A stretch of 40,282 nucleotides of DNA from Acidobacteriota bacterium (GCA_027315185.1 DAHUYO010000027.1:1-40282), one strand, 5' to 3'. Positions 8,897 through 17,422 are shown, counted from the first letter of the stretch. Made by a program: numbers and translations. The notes: generated by a model from the letters alone, not told the origin.

Positions 8897-9373
8897 ATGC
8901 AGAAACGGCTTCCCTTTGCCTTGAGCGTGCTGGCCGCGTTGTTGGCGGCCGCTCCGTTGTTCGCGGCGGGTCCCGTGCCCGCTCCGCGGCGCATCACCGC
9001 CCCAGCCCTGGCGGCGCAGTTGCGCCGGGGGCAGCGGCCGGTGATTTTCCAGGTGGGCTTCCGGGAACTTTACGCCGCCGCGCACATTCCTGGAGCCCGC
9101 TATGCCGGGCCCGCGTCCCGGCGCGCCGGGCGGATGCGCCTGCGCCGCGCGCTGGCGCGCCTGCCGCGCAACCGCCGGATCATCTTGTACTGCGGCTGTT
9201 GCCCGTGGCCAAAATGCCCGAACATCCGGCCCGCGGCGCGCCTGGCGCGCCGGATGGGCTTCCGCCACGTGGAGCTGCTATACCTGCCGCACAGCTTCGC
9301 GCGGGATTGGGTGCGGCGCGGCTATCCCATCGCCGGCCGGGACGCCCGGGGTCTGCGGAGGGGCGGGCGCTAG
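8897..9373 (+). CDS. Exported rhodanese-like protein with CGCC motif
   Basis: This 158-residue protein begins with a signal peptide (MQKRLPFALSVLAALLAAAP, Ala-rich cleavage region), so it acts outside the inner membrane. The rest is one rhodanese fold: PVIFQVGFRELYAAAHIPGA, then IILYCGCCPWPKCPNIRPA. The active-site loop therefore has four cysteines (YCGCC and KC) instead of the usual single Cys. Sulfur transfer, thiol redox or metal binding are all possible. The ATG at 8897 is preferred because it begins the signal peptide; a GTG five codons earlier is also in frame. Its TAG overlaps the TAG of the convergent sigma-54 regulator in a shared CTAG at 9370-9373. Confidence 0.85.
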   Translation: MQKRLPFALSVLAALLAAAPLFAAGPVPAPRRITAPALAAQLRRGQRPVIFQVGFRELYAAAHIPGARYAGPASRRAGRMRLRRALARLPRNRRIILYCGCCPWPKCPNIRPAARLARRMGFRHVELLYLPHSFARDWVRRGYPIAGRDARGLRRGGR

Positions 9374-10800
9374 AGCTTGTGGTGCTCCAGGCGGCGGTAC
9401 AGCCCGCTGCGGCTCAGGCCTAGGGCCTTGGCGGCGTGGCTGACGTTGCCGCCGCAACGCTGCATCGTCTTCTGAATCAGCACCCGTTCCACCTCTTCCA
9501 GCGTCATCTCTTCGAGCTGGCGGTCGGATCCGCCGGGCAGCGGCGGCGGCCCGGCCAGGGCCAAATCAGCGGGCGTAATCCGCTCGCCGCCGGCGAGCAG
9601 GACGGCCCGCTCGACCGCATGTTCCAACTCCCGGACGTTTCCTGGCCAAGGATATTCCAGCAGCAGGCGCATGGCGGCGGGGTCAAAGCCGGCGCCCGAC
9701 GCGGTGAATGGCTTGCCGTAATGGGCGGCGAAGTGGGCGAGAAAATGGCCCGCCAGCAGCGGAATGTCCTCGCGCCGCTCGCGCAGCGGGGGCAGGTGAA
9801 TTTCCACCGTATTCAGGCGGAACAGCAGATCGGGACGGAAATGACCGCTGGCCGCCGCCGGCGCCAGGTTCATGTTGGTGGCGCTGACAATGCGCACGTC
9901 CACGCAACGCGTGCGCGAGGATCCGACCCGCTCCAATTCCCCGGTTTGCAGCACGCGCAGCAGCTTGGCCTGCTGCGTCAGCGCCAGGTTGCCGACCTCG
10001 TCGAGAAATAGCGTGCCGCCGTCGGCCATTTCGAACCGGCCCATGCGGTCGGCTTTCGCGTCGGTAAACGCGCCGCGCACATGGCCGAAGAGCTCGCTTT
10101 CAAAGACGCCTTCCGGAAGGCCGCCGACGTTGACCGCCACCCAGGGCTTCGCGGCGCGCGGCGACAGCGCGTGCAGGGCGCGGGCGGCCAACTCCTTGCC
10201 CGTGCCGTGCTCGCCGGTAATCAGCACATTGGCGCCCGAGGGCCCCACCCGCGCCAGCAGCTCCATGACCGAGCGCATCGGCCGGGATTCGGCGATCATC
10301 GCCGGCAGCCCCTCGGCGCGGAGAAACTCGTTTTCCGCCTCCAGCTTCAGTTGCCGCCGCATGGCGCGGCCCAGCTCGATCTGGGTCCGCAATATGGACA
10401 GCAGGCGGGCATTGTCCCAAGGCTTCTGCACGAAATCGCGGGCCCCGCGGCGAATCGCCTCCACCGCCAGGTCCACGCTGCCCCAGGCGGTCATCACCAC
10501 CACGGGCAAGAACGGGTCGAGATGTTGCAGGCGGGTGAGCAGGTCCAGCCCCTCCGCCCCGGTCGTGGTGTCTCGCGCGTAGTTCAGATCCACCAGCGCG
10601 ACGTCGAAATCGCGCGCTTCCACCGCGGCCACCACGGCCGCGGGCGAGGCGGCGGTTTCCGTCGCGTAGCCCGCGGGCTTGACCAGCAGGCGCAGCGATT
10701 CCACGATCGCCGGCTGATCGTCCGCCAGCAGAATGCGCGCCGGTGTTTCCCGCTCGTTCGGCGGGTTCTCCGGGCCGGGAGAATGGTCGCTGCGGCTCGT
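9370..10800 (-). CDS. NtrC-family sigma-54-dependent response regulator, non-standard start
   Basis: A receiver, an AAA+ domain and a Fis helix-turn-helix are all intact. Counting from the GTG at 10702-10704, phosphoacceptor D39, T72 and K94 are present, with Walker A GEHGTGKE (164-171), sigma-54 contact loop GAFTDA (211-216, variant of GAFTGA), Walker B TLFLDE (231-236) and a C-terminal HTH around GGNVSHAAKALGLSRSGLY. The first receiver strand (ARILLADDQPAIV) lies upstream of that GTG, so the true start is earlier. Yet the 39 codons from 10705 to 10821 contain no ATG, GTG or TTG. A GGGAGG at 10809-10814 stands eight bases before an ACG at 10798-10800, the start given here. The upstream tolC-like gene ends in the same frame with TAG at 10822-10824. 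It probably activates the adaptor promoter, with the kinase at 16112-17422 as partner. Confidence 0.88.
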   Translation of the reverse strand, partial: TSRSDHSPGPENPPNERETPARILLADDQPAIVESLRLLVKPAGYATETAASPAAVVAAVEARDFDVALVDLNYARDTTTGAEGLDLLTRLQHLDPFLPVVVMTAWGSVDLAVEAIRRGARDFVQKPWDNARLLSILRTQIELGRAMRRQLKLEAENEFLRAEGLPAMIAESRPMRSVMELLARVGPSGANVLITGEHGTGKELAARALHALSPRAAKPWVAVNVGGLPEGVFESELFGHVRGAFTDAKADRMGRFEMADGGTLFLDEVGNLALTQQAKLLRVLQTGELERVGSSRTRCVDVRIVSATNMNLAPAAASGHFRPDLLFRLNTVEIHLPPLRERREDIPLLAGHFLAHFAAHYGKPFTASGAGFDPAAMRLLLEYPWPGNVRELEHAVERAVLLAGGERITPADLALAGPPPLPGGSDRQLEEMTLEEVERVLIQKTMQRCGGNVSHAAKALGLSRSGLYRRLEHHKL

Positions 10801-10821
10801 ATCCCTGTCCTCCCGGCGCTT

Positions 10822-12918
10822 CTAGTGATTGGCCCCGGCCAAGGGGGGGATGCTCCAGTTCACCGGCGCCAGCGGGCCGCCGCGGCGGGACGGCGCCGCC
10901 AGTTGCGCCCGGCGCGGCGCGCGCAGTTGCACATGATATTGGCTGAGAATCGTGCCCGTGGCTTCCGCCAGCTTGATCTGCGCCTTGGCGTAATCGGCCC
11001 GCGCCTGAATGGCGGCGGTTTGGAGCTGCAATAGCGCCTTTTGCGCATCAATGACCGTGAAGACCGTCGTGGCGCCCATCTGGTACTTGGCTTTGGCATT
11101 GGCCAGTGCCTGCTCGGCCAGCTGCCGGGAGGCGTTGACATCTTGAAGTTTCGCCACCGCGCCATCCAGGGCGATGAGGTCGGAATCCACCTGCTGCGCC
11201 AATTTGTTTTCCTGGTTCCGGATGACGACCCGCTCCTGCGCCAGTTGCAGCTCGGCGGTGGCGTGGTCGGCGCGGCCGACGTGGTTCACCAAGGGCACCG
11301 CCAGCGAGAAGCCGACCGCATAGTCGGGATAGGTGACGTGGAGGGATTGCGTGAATGCCTGCGTGATGCCGCCCGGAAGCGGCGCGCGCAGCTCGCTCGC
11401 GGGGCAGGGAAACTGGTTGACCGCGCAGTTGACCTGCAATCCGGACAAGCCGCTGGCCGAGATCGAGGCGCCGACTTGCAGCGTCGGCTGTAGCGCGATC
11501 CCGGTCACTTTGGCTTCCAGTTCGCGGGTCTTGAGGTTATAGCGGTCCTCCTGAATCTCCGGGCGGTTGCGCAAGGCTTCTTGGATCACGGCCTGTTCAC
11601 TGAGATTGGGAGGGCCCTGCGGCGACGGCAGTTCCTCCGTGGTGCGGAGCCGCGCGGCGATGACGGCGGGGCTCCAGTCCCGCACCAGATACAGCTTGAG
11701 CTTCGTCGCCTGCTGCTGCGCCTGCGTTTGCAGCGTCAGTTCATTCTGGCGCAGCGTCGTGCTCTGACTTTCGACTTCGATCAGCTGGCTTTCCGGCGCC
11801 TTGCCCCGCGCCACCAACTGCCGCGTGTCAGCCAGCAGTTGGCCGGCATATCGGCTGGTTTGGCGCGCAACCCGAACCTCCTGCTGCAACTCCGCCAAGT
11901 CCCAGTACTGCTCCGCCGCCTGGGCGACGGTCTGGATGACCTTTTGCCGGAAGACGGCATCGGCGACGTGGCGGTTGTTCTCCGCCACGATCAAGAATGC
12001 CCGGTTGGCGACGGAGTTAAAGCCGCCGGGGAAGATGTTTTGGCCGATGCCGAGGCTGACGCTGCTAATCAGCTCGGGATTGAAAAACAATTCGTTGCTG
12101 TTGATGTACTGCCGGACCCCGACGCCGGACACGGAAATCGAGGTTCCGGTGGCGAAGCCCTGCGTGAACGACGCCCCGCCAACCGTCTGGTTGACCTCGC
12201 TGATCGGCGTGCCGTAAATGACCGGCGAGTTGAGCGGGGATTTCGAGTGTTCGTCAGAAAAGAAAAAGTTGAGTTGCGGATCGGACAGCCCGCCGCCCAG
12301 GGCCCGCAAACCCCCGCCGCCGCCGACCACGCCGCCGGCGCCCCCGGTGCTGGCGCCGCCGCCGATACCGCCGCTGGCGCCGATGGCGCCGGAGAACAAG
12401 CTGGTGGTGCTGACCGCGCCGGAGACGCCGCGGGCCGCCGCGCCGCCCTTGGTGCGCATTTGGTCGGCTTGCGCGAACAAGCGTTCGTAGTCGGCCGTGG
12501 CGATGTCTAGATTGTCCGCCAGCGCCAGGGCGATCACCCGGTGCAGCGAAAGGTTGATGGTGCCGTTCTGAGCCGCTCGGTCCAGGGCCTGGGGGTTGGC
12601 CAGATTCAACGCCGGCACGTGCCAGGGCTGGTAGACGCGCCAGAACCTGGGAAACAGGGAGACGTTGGCGAAATCCACCTTGGCGGGCACGGCGGTGTTG
12701 GCGATGGTGACCGCGGCGACCGCCCGGTGGTGTTGCGCCGCGGGGGCCGCGCCGGAAGTCTGCGCCGCGACGGGAAGCGCCAGCAGCAGGAGAACGGCGG
12801 GCAGGACATGGCGCCGCGGCCAGCCATGGCGCGCCCGCAAGGGGATGGGGCCGGCCACGGGCTGTGCCGGCCGGACGCCCTGGCGCTCGCGGCCAACGGG
12901 GGTGAATGCCGCGCTCAT
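10822..12918 (-). CDS. TolC-family outer-membrane efflux protein
   Basis: The ATG at 12916-12918 overlaps the TGA of the preceding ATPase gene (ATGA), implying translational coupling; an in-frame GTG at 12969 is less likely. The 698-residue product has an N-terminal signal sequence (residues about 28-55, LPAVLLLLALPVAAQ) and a TolC/OEP fold with two long helical repeats: one around AFLIVAENNRHVADAVFRQKVIQTVAQAAEQYWD, described here only in part, and one near the C-terminus with NAKAKYQMGATTVFTVIDAQ. Between them is a Gly-rich insert near residues 170-220. It would form the outer-membrane channel for the adaptor and ATPases of the same locus. The stop is a TAG in frame with the downstream regulator. 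Confidence 0.9.
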   Translation of the reverse strand: MSAAFTPVGRERQGVRPAQPVAGPIPLRARHGWPRRHVLPAVLLLLALPVAAQTSGAAPAAQHHRAVAAVTIANTAVPAKVDFANVSLFPRFWRVYQPWHVPALNLANPQALDRAAQNGTINLSLHRVIALALADNLDIATADYERLFAQADQMRTKGGAAARGVSGAVSTTSLFSGAIGASGGIGGGASTGGAGGVVGGGGGLRALGGGLSDPQLNFFFSDEHSKSPLNSPVIYGTPISEVNQTVGGASFTQGFATGTSISVSGVGVRQYINSNELFFNPELISSVSLGIGQNIFPGGFNSVANRAFLIVAENNRHVADAVFRQKVIQTVAQAAEQYWDLAELQQEVRVARQTSRYAGQLLADTRQLVARGKAPESQLIEVESQSTTLRQNELTLQTQAQQQATKLKLYLVRDWSPAVIAARLRTTEELPSPQGPPNLSEQAVIQEALRNRPEIQEDRYNLKTRELEAKVTGIALQPTLQVGASISASGLSGLQVNCAVNQFPCPASELRAPLPGGITQAFTQSLHVTYPDYAVGFSLAVPLVNHVGRADHATAELQLAQERVVIRNQENKLAQQVDSDLIALDGAVAKLQDVNASRQLAEQALANAKAKYQMGATTVFTVIDAQKALLQLQTAAIQARADYAKAQIKLAEATGTILSQYHVQLRAPRRAQLAAPSRRGGPLAPVNWSIPPLAGANH

Positions 12919-13616
12919 TCCGGCGCCCCTTGCACCTGGGCTCCGGGCTGCGTGTCTGCCACCACCCAACCGTCCTTGAGTTGCACCGTGCGGCCGCCGT
13001 AGGCGGCGTTCGCCTCCGAATGCGTGACCTGCACGATGGTCGTACCGTCCGCGTTGAGGCGGCGGAATAGCTCCATGATTTCCTGGCCTTGTTGCGAGTG
13101 GAGGTTCCCGGTGGGTTCGTCGGCCAAGATCAGCTTCGGATTGGCGATTACCGCCCGGGCGATGGCGACCAACTGCTGCTGGCCGCCGGAGAGTTGATTG
13201 GGGAACAGGTCTTTCTTGCCGACGATATGAAACCGGTCGAGCGTGTCGCAGACCATGCTGGCCCGCTGCGAGCGGGGAATATTGCGATAGGACAGCGGTA
13301 CGTCCAGATTTTCATAGACCGTCAGGCTGTCCAGCAGGTGATAACTCTGGAAAACGAAGCCGATGGTGCGCTTGTTCAGCTCGTTGCGATCCTTGATCTT
13401 CATTTGGTGCACGGGATGGCCCAGCAGAAAATACTCCCCGGACCAGGCGCCATCCAAAAGCCCGAGAATGCTGAGCAAGGTGGATTTGCCCGCGCCGGAG
13501 GGGCCCATGACGGTGACGAACTCTCCCTCCTGAATGCGCAGGTTGACGCGGCGCAGCACCCAGGTGCGCTGGGCGCCGTTGGCGTAGCATTTTTCGATAT
13601 GGTTCAGCTCGATCAT
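12915..13616 (-). CDS. ABC transporter ATPase, MacB/LolD type (second of two)
   Basis: This 233-residue ATPase has Walker A GPSGAGKS, a Q-loop in [10 protein letters not shown], signature [14 protein letters not shown] and Walker [12 protein letters not shown], which place it in the MacB/LolD/FtsE class that drives mechanotransmission by FtsX-like permeases. The signature has [10 protein letters not shown] where QQQRVAIARA is usual, so the conserved Arg is Leu. It lies between another ATPase of the same class and a TolC-like gene, with which it overlaps by ATGA. No permease gene lies in the locus. The ATG at 13614-13616 has no clear ribosome-binding site. Confidence 0.92.
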   Translation of the reverse strand: MIELNHIEKCYANGAQRTWVLRRVNLRIQEGEFVTVMGPSGAGKSTLLSILGLLDGAWSGEYFLLGHPVHQMKIKDRNELNKRTIGFVFQSYHLLDSLTVYENLDVPLSYRNIPRSQRASMVCDTLDRFHIVGKKDLFPNQLSGGQQQLVAIARAVIANPKLILADEPTGNLHSQQGQEIMELFRRLNADGTTIVQVTHSEANAAYGGRTVQLKDGWVVADTQPGAQVQGAPE

Positions 13617-13690
13617 GATGCGCGCGGACGGCTGCTGGGCCGGGCCGCGGCCGAATGGCGCGGCGGCGAGGCGGAACGATGGCCTCGGGT

Positions 13691-14461
13691 CTAAATCGTC
13701 TGCCCGGAACTGGCCTCCAGCGCCGCCAGCTCCTGTTCCTCGACCACGCGGCCGTCGAATAAATGGACGGTGCGGTCGGCATGGCGGGCAAAACGCGGAT
13801 CGTGGGTCACCATGCAGATGGTCGAGCCTTCGCCATGCAACGTCTTCAGCAGATCCATGACCGCGTCGCCGTTGCGGGAGTCCAAATTGCCCGTGGGCTC
13901 GTCGGCCAGCAAAATGGACGGCTGGCCGGCCAGGGCGCGGGCCACGGCCACGCGCTGCTGTTGGCCGCCGGAGAGCTGGCTGGGCAGGTGGCGGGCCCGG
14001 TGGCCCATGCCGACCTTCTCCAACGCTTGGTTGGCTCGCTCCTTGCGTTCGGAGGGCCGCATGCCGCGGTAGGTGAGCGGCAGTTCGACGTTTTCCAGCA
14101 CGTTCAAGTCGCCGATCAGATTGAAGCTCTGAAAAATGAATCCGATCTCGCGGTTGCGGATGCGCGCCCGCTCGCCCAGTTTGAGCGACTGCACCGGCCG
14201 GTCATTCAGCGTGTACTGGCCATCGGTGGGCGAGTCCAGCAGGCCCAGGATGGACAGCAGCGTGGATTTGCCGCAGCCGGAAGGCCCGGCGATGGAGATG
14301 TACTCGCCGCGGCGGATGACCAGATGGACGCCCGAGAGGGCGTGCGTTTCGACTTCATCGGTGTAGAACACCTTGGTGATGTTGTCGAGCGAGATGAGCG
14401 CATCACCGTGGCCCTTGCCATTGGTTGCGCCGTTGCCGTTTGCGGGACTGGTTGCCGCCAT
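13691..14461 (-). CDS. ABC transporter ATPase, MacB/LolD type (first of two)
   Basis: This 256-residue ATPase starts with an Asn/Gly-rich tail, then LISLDNITKVFYTDEVETHA typical of MacB-type ATPases. Walker A is GPSGCGKS, the Q-loop is in GFIFQSFNLI, the signature is LSGGQQQRVAVARAL and Walker B is [18 protein letters not shown] stands about ten bases before the ATG at 14459-14461. It follows the adaptor gene after 37 bases and precedes the second ATPase after 74 bases. In MacAB-TolC machines one ATPase is fused or paired with an FtsX-fold permease; here two ATPases could pair as a heterodimer with permeases coded elsewhere. Confidence 0.93.
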   Translation of the reverse strand: MAATSPANGNGATNGKGHGDALISLDNITKVFYTDEVETHALSGVHLVIRRGEYISIAGPSGCGKSTLLSILGLLDSPTDGQYTLNDRPVQSLKLGERARIRNREIGFIFQSFNLIGDLNVLENVELPLTYRGMRPSERKERANQALEKVGMGHRARHLPSQLSGGQQQRVAVARALAGQPSILLADEPTGNLDSRNGDAVMDLLKTLHGEGSTICMVTHDPRFARHADRTVHLFDGRVVEEQELAALEASSGQTI

Positions 14462-14498
14462 TGCTTGCGATCCTCCTCCACGATTGCGCGCGGCCGCC

Positions 14499-15752
14499 CT
14501 ACTTCAACGCCACGCGGTTGTAATTTTCATAGGCCGACATATCGGACAAAATCACCTGTTCGCCCGGCTGCAAGCCGCGCACAATCTGAATGTCGTTGAC
14601 CGAAGTTTGGCCGACGTCCACCTTGGTTTGCACCGCCTGCCGCCCGCCGTCCACCAGGCGGTACAGCGTGATCTGGCTGTTGGCTTGCCCAAATGCCGGG
14701 CGGCCGACATAAATGACGTTTTTCAACAATTGCAGCTGAATGGTGCCCTCGACGCTGAGGTCGGGCCGGGCGCCCGGGGGCAGCGGGCCGAGCAATGCAC
14801 AATCCACGGTGACGGTCCCGTTCTGCACGGCGGGGTCTATGCGCGTGACGCGGCCGGGGATGATCCCGTTATGGGTGTCAATCTTGGCCGGCTGGCCCAG
14901 CGCGATATCCTTGGCGTCGGTTTGGTCAATTTGCAGCTGCGCCTTCAGTTTCTGCGGCACCGCGACCTTGGCGAGCACGTCTCCGGCATGCACCTGCTGA
15001 CCGACCTGCACGGGCAGATCTTGTAAAACGCCCGCGATGCCGGCGCGCACGTTCAGGTCGTCCACCAGGCTGCGCTGGAGGTCGTATTCGGCCTTGGCTT
15101 GGGCGATCTTGGTCTGCGAGGCGGCGAGCTGCGCCTGCTCGGAGTTCCGGTCGGCCACCAGACGCTCCTGTTCCATCTCCGCGTCCGTGGCCAAACCTTG
15201 ATTTTTCGCTTCCGAAACCTGGAAATCCACCTGCGACACCAAGCCCTTTTTGGCCAGCGCGCGGTCGCTGTTGAGCTGTACCTGCGATTGCCGCAGGCTG
15301 GCGATGGCTTGCGCCAGCGTGGCCCGCTGGGCCATCACCTGGGCGTCGAGCTGGGCTTTCAGGTTGTTATAGTTCGCCTGCGCGGCTTTGTATGCGTACT
15401 TGGCGCTCAAGGCCTGCTGAATCAGGCTGGGGTTGCTCATGACCAGCAAAACGGTGTTGGCTTGCACCGCGGTGCCCGGCAGCACCAGGCGTTTTTCAAT
15501 CCGGCCGGCGCTTTGCGCCGGAATCCAGCTAATTTCCTCCGGCACCAGCGTGCCCAGCCCCCGGACCTGGCGCAGCATGTTGCCGCGATGCACGGTGCCG
15601 ATGTACACGGTGCCCTTGTCCACCGTGGGCGGGGCGGGCTGGAGGCGGCTGACGGCAAGGGAAATGGCGGCCAGCACAACCACGGCGGCAATCGAGTACA
15701 GAATCCGGTTTCGGCGGCGCTTTTTGCTTTGATCAGGGCGTTGAATGTCCAT
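14499..15752 (-). CDS. HlyD/MacA-type periplasmic adaptor subunit
   Basis: The 417-residue protein has a basic N-terminus, one membrane anchor (about residues 20-38, LYSIAAVVVLAAISLAV), a lipoyl-like half (GTLVPEEISWIPAQSAGRIE), a long helical hairpin rich in Gln and Ala (about 105-235), the second lipoyl half (VRAGIAGVLQDLPVQVGQQV) and beta-barrel and membrane-proximal domains. This is the standard membrane-fusion-protein layout that bridges an inner-membrane transporter and TolC. It is the first gene of the adaptor-ATPase-ATPase-TolC-regulator run and sits about 38 bases after the start site predicted from the sigma-54 promoter. The ATG at 15750-15752 has no strong ribosome-binding site. 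Confidence 0.92.
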   Translation of the reverse strand: MDIQRPDQSKKRRRNRILYSIAAVVVLAAISLAVSRLQPAPPTVDKGTVYIGTVHRGNMLRQVRGLGTLVPEEISWIPAQSAGRIEKRLVLPGTAVQANTVLLVMSNPSLIQQALSAKYAYKAAQANYNNLKAQLDAQVMAQRATLAQAIASLRQSQVQLNSDRALAKKGLVSQVDFQVSEAKNQGLATDAEMEQERLVADRNSEQAQLAASQTKIAQAKAEYDLQRSLVDDLNVRAGIAGVLQDLPVQVGQQVHAGDVLAKVAVPQKLKAQLQIDQTDAKDIALGQPAKIDTHNGIIPGRVTRIDPAVQNGTVTVDCALLGPLPPGARPDLSVEGTIQLQLLKNVIYVGRPAFGQANSQITLYRLVDGGRQAVQTKVDVGQTSVNDIQIVRGLQPGEQVILSDMSAYENYNRVALK

Positions 15753-15800
15753 GGAGGTAAGAAAGATAACGCCTTCAGATTAGCAGTTCAACGCCTCCGC

Positions 15801-15816
15801 GGCATTTGGGCTGCCA
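15801..15816 (-). promoter_or_regulatory. Putative sigma-54 (-24/-12) promoter of the efflux operon
   Basis: On the minus strand the bases read TGGCAGCCCAAATGCC. TGGCA matches the -24 element and TGC the -12 element, and GG and GC are spaced as sigma-54 requires (12 bases from first G to G). Transcription would begin near 15790, about 38 bases before the adaptor ATG. The last gene of the operon codes a sigma-54 activator, which supports the call. Confidence 0.55.
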
Positions 15817-15880
15817 AAGCGGCGGAGATCGAAGTGTCCCTGTGCAAACAAGTTACGCAGCAGCCGGCCCCACGGTTCCA

Positions 15881-15925
15881 TGTCCAAGTGTTCGATTGCG
15901 GGACACCGATGTCCGCATCCGGACA
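15881..15925. promoter_or_regulatory. Cluster of TGTCC/GGACA half-sites, likely activator binding region
   Basis: Four half-sites lie in 45 bases: TGTCC (15881-15885), GGACA (15901-15905), TGTCC (15910-15914) and GGACA (15921-15925). The last two form the dyad TGTCCGCATCCGGACA with six-base arms. The cluster sits about 75-120 bases upstream of the -24/-12 promoter, the usual distance for NtrC-type enhancers. Binding by the locus's own regulator is an inference. Confidence 0.45.
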
Positions 15926-15931
15926 CCCCCG

Positions 15932-15981
15932 ACGCGCCCGCTGGGCCGGGGCGAACGGGGTCCCCGGCCCAGCGGGCGCGT
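15932..15981. repeat. 20-bp perfect inverted repeat, possible terminator of the kinase gene
   Basis: Bases 15932-15951 and 15962-15981 are exact reverse complements around a ten-base loop, giving a very stable GC-rich stem. A second dyad (nine-base arms) lies at 15991-16009. Both are in the 359-base gap between the kinase stop (16112) and the adaptor start. No T-run follows, so a classic intrinsic terminator is not certain. It would insulate the kinase transcript from the sigma-54 promoter. Confidence 0.5.
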
Positions 15982-16111
15982 AAGCGGGACGCCCCGCCGC
16001 CGGCGGGGCTGGGGCCCGCGCCCATCAATGGCTGTTCGGAAACACACTGCCTTGGACGCCGTCCGCGCGGCGGCGTGAGCGTTGCACCGGCCCCGTTCGG
16101 CCCGGTGGAGT

Positions 16112-17422
16112 CTAAGCTTGGGCAGTGGTGGCCGCGGATGCGGCCGGATCGCGGTCGGCGGCCGCCGCCGGCAGATACAACGAGACCGTGGTTCCCAGCC
16201 CCGGGGTGCTGTGGAAGGAGACCGCGCCGCCGCTTTGCTGCACGAAGCCGAAGACGGTGGATAATCCCAGTCCCGAGGCGCTGTGATGTCCCTTGGTGGT
16301 AAAGAAGGGCTCGAAGATGTGCTTTTGCAGTTCCGTGTCCATGCCCGCGCCGGTGTCGTTTACCGTCAGGGTCACGTAATGGCCGGCCCGCACGCCCAGT
16401 TCCGCCGCGGCGCCGCCCGCCAGGCGCACTTCGGCGGTGCGGATCTCTATGCGCCCGTCCGCGGCGATGGCGTCCGCCGCGTTCAGAACCAAGTTAAATA
16501 ACGCTTGCTCGATTTGGTGCGGGTCGGCTTTGACCAGGGGCAGGCTGGAGGCGAGCACGGGCTGCAACACAACGTTCTCGCGCACCAGGTGGCGCAGCAT
16601 GGTGATGCAGGCCTCGACCGATGCATTCAGTTGCAGCTCCACCGGTTGCAGCACCTGTTTTCCGCTGAACGCCAGCAAGCGGCGCGTCAGTTCCGCGGCA
16701 CGACGGCTGGCATGCTCGATGCTGCCAATCTGGCGCAGCGTCGCGCCGTCCAGGTCGTTGCGTTGGCGCAGGAGCTCGGCGTGGCCGGAGATCACGCTGA
16801 GCAGGTTGTTGAACTCATGGGCGACGCCCGCCGAAAGACGGGCCACGGCCTCGATCTTCTGCGCGTGGCGGAGTTGGGTATCCCGCTGCCGGCGTTCGGT
16901 GATATCCCGCAGCACCACGACCGCTCCCAGCATCTTTCCATCCCGCGCCATGGGGTTGACGCGTAGGTCGGCCCAAAAGCTGCTGCCGTCGGCGCGCCAC
17001 AGCAGTTCTTCGCCCTGCACGATGCGCTGGCCGGCGAATAGCTTCTCCAGGCCCGTGCATTCTTCCAACGGGTAGGGCGAGCCGTCTGGCCGGGTGTGGT
17101 GGATCAGCGCATGCATCTGCTGGCCGATCATCGGCTCGGCGGAGGCAAAGCCAAAGAGCCGGGCGGCGGCGCGGTTGGCCCACAGGCAATGGCCGCCGGG
17201 ACCCAAGGCATAGATGCCGTCCTCGCTACAGTCCAGCAAGAGGCGGGTTTGAAACTCGGAATTCCGCGCTTCTTCTTCCGCTGCGATGCGGCGCCGTAGT
17301 TCTCGTTTGGCGGCCACGGCCATCCACCACGCCAGCGCGGCCAGCGACAGAAATAAACCCGCGGCGGCGGCAAGCCACAACTCGGGGTGAGCGGTCTGGA
17401 CCAGCCAGAGGGCGGTATACAT
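16112..17422 (-). CDS. Membrane-anchored PAS sensor histidine kinase
   Basis: The 436-residue protein has one clear N-terminal membrane helix (about residues 17-38), a coiled linker, a PAS domain (about 58-178, ending in VVVLRDITERRQ) and an NtrB-like kinase core. The phospho-His is H202 in AGVAHEFNNLL; the N-box is LVLNAADAIAADG, G1 is DTGAGMD, the F-box is IFEPFFTT and G2 is SGLGLSTVFG. Such kinases usually pair with NtrC-type regulators, and the regulator at 9370-10800 at the far end of the same locus is the obvious partner. It is separated from the adaptor by a 359-base gap with hairpins and a sigma-54 promoter, so it is likely transcribed on its own at a basal level. GAGG lies close before the ATG at 17420-17422. 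Confidence 0.92.
   Translation of the reverse strand: MYTALWLVQTAHPELWLAAAAGLFLSLAALAWWMAVAAKRELRRRIAAEEEARNSEFQTRLLLDCSEDGIYALGPGGHCLWANRAAARLFGFASAEPMIGQQMHALIHHTRPDGSPYPLEECTGLEKLFAGQRIVQGEELLWRADGSSFWADLRVNPMARDGKMLGAVVVLRDITERRQRDTQLRHAQKIEAVARLSAGVAHEFNNLLSVISGHAELLRQRNDLDGATLRQIGSIEHASRRAAELTRRLLAFSGKQVLQPVELQLNASVEACITMLRHLVRENVVLQPVLASSLPLVKADPHQIEQALFNLVLNAADAIAADGRIEIRTAEVRLAGGAAAELGVRAGHYVTLTVNDTGAGMDTELQKHIFEPFFTTKGHHSASGLGLSTVFGFVQQSGGAVSFHSTPGLGTTVSLYLPAAAADRDPAASAATTAQA

Noticed and set aside
10822..12969. Longer tolC start at 12969
   Set aside because: The ATG at 12918 overlaps the upstream stop as ATGA and leads into a better signal sequence.
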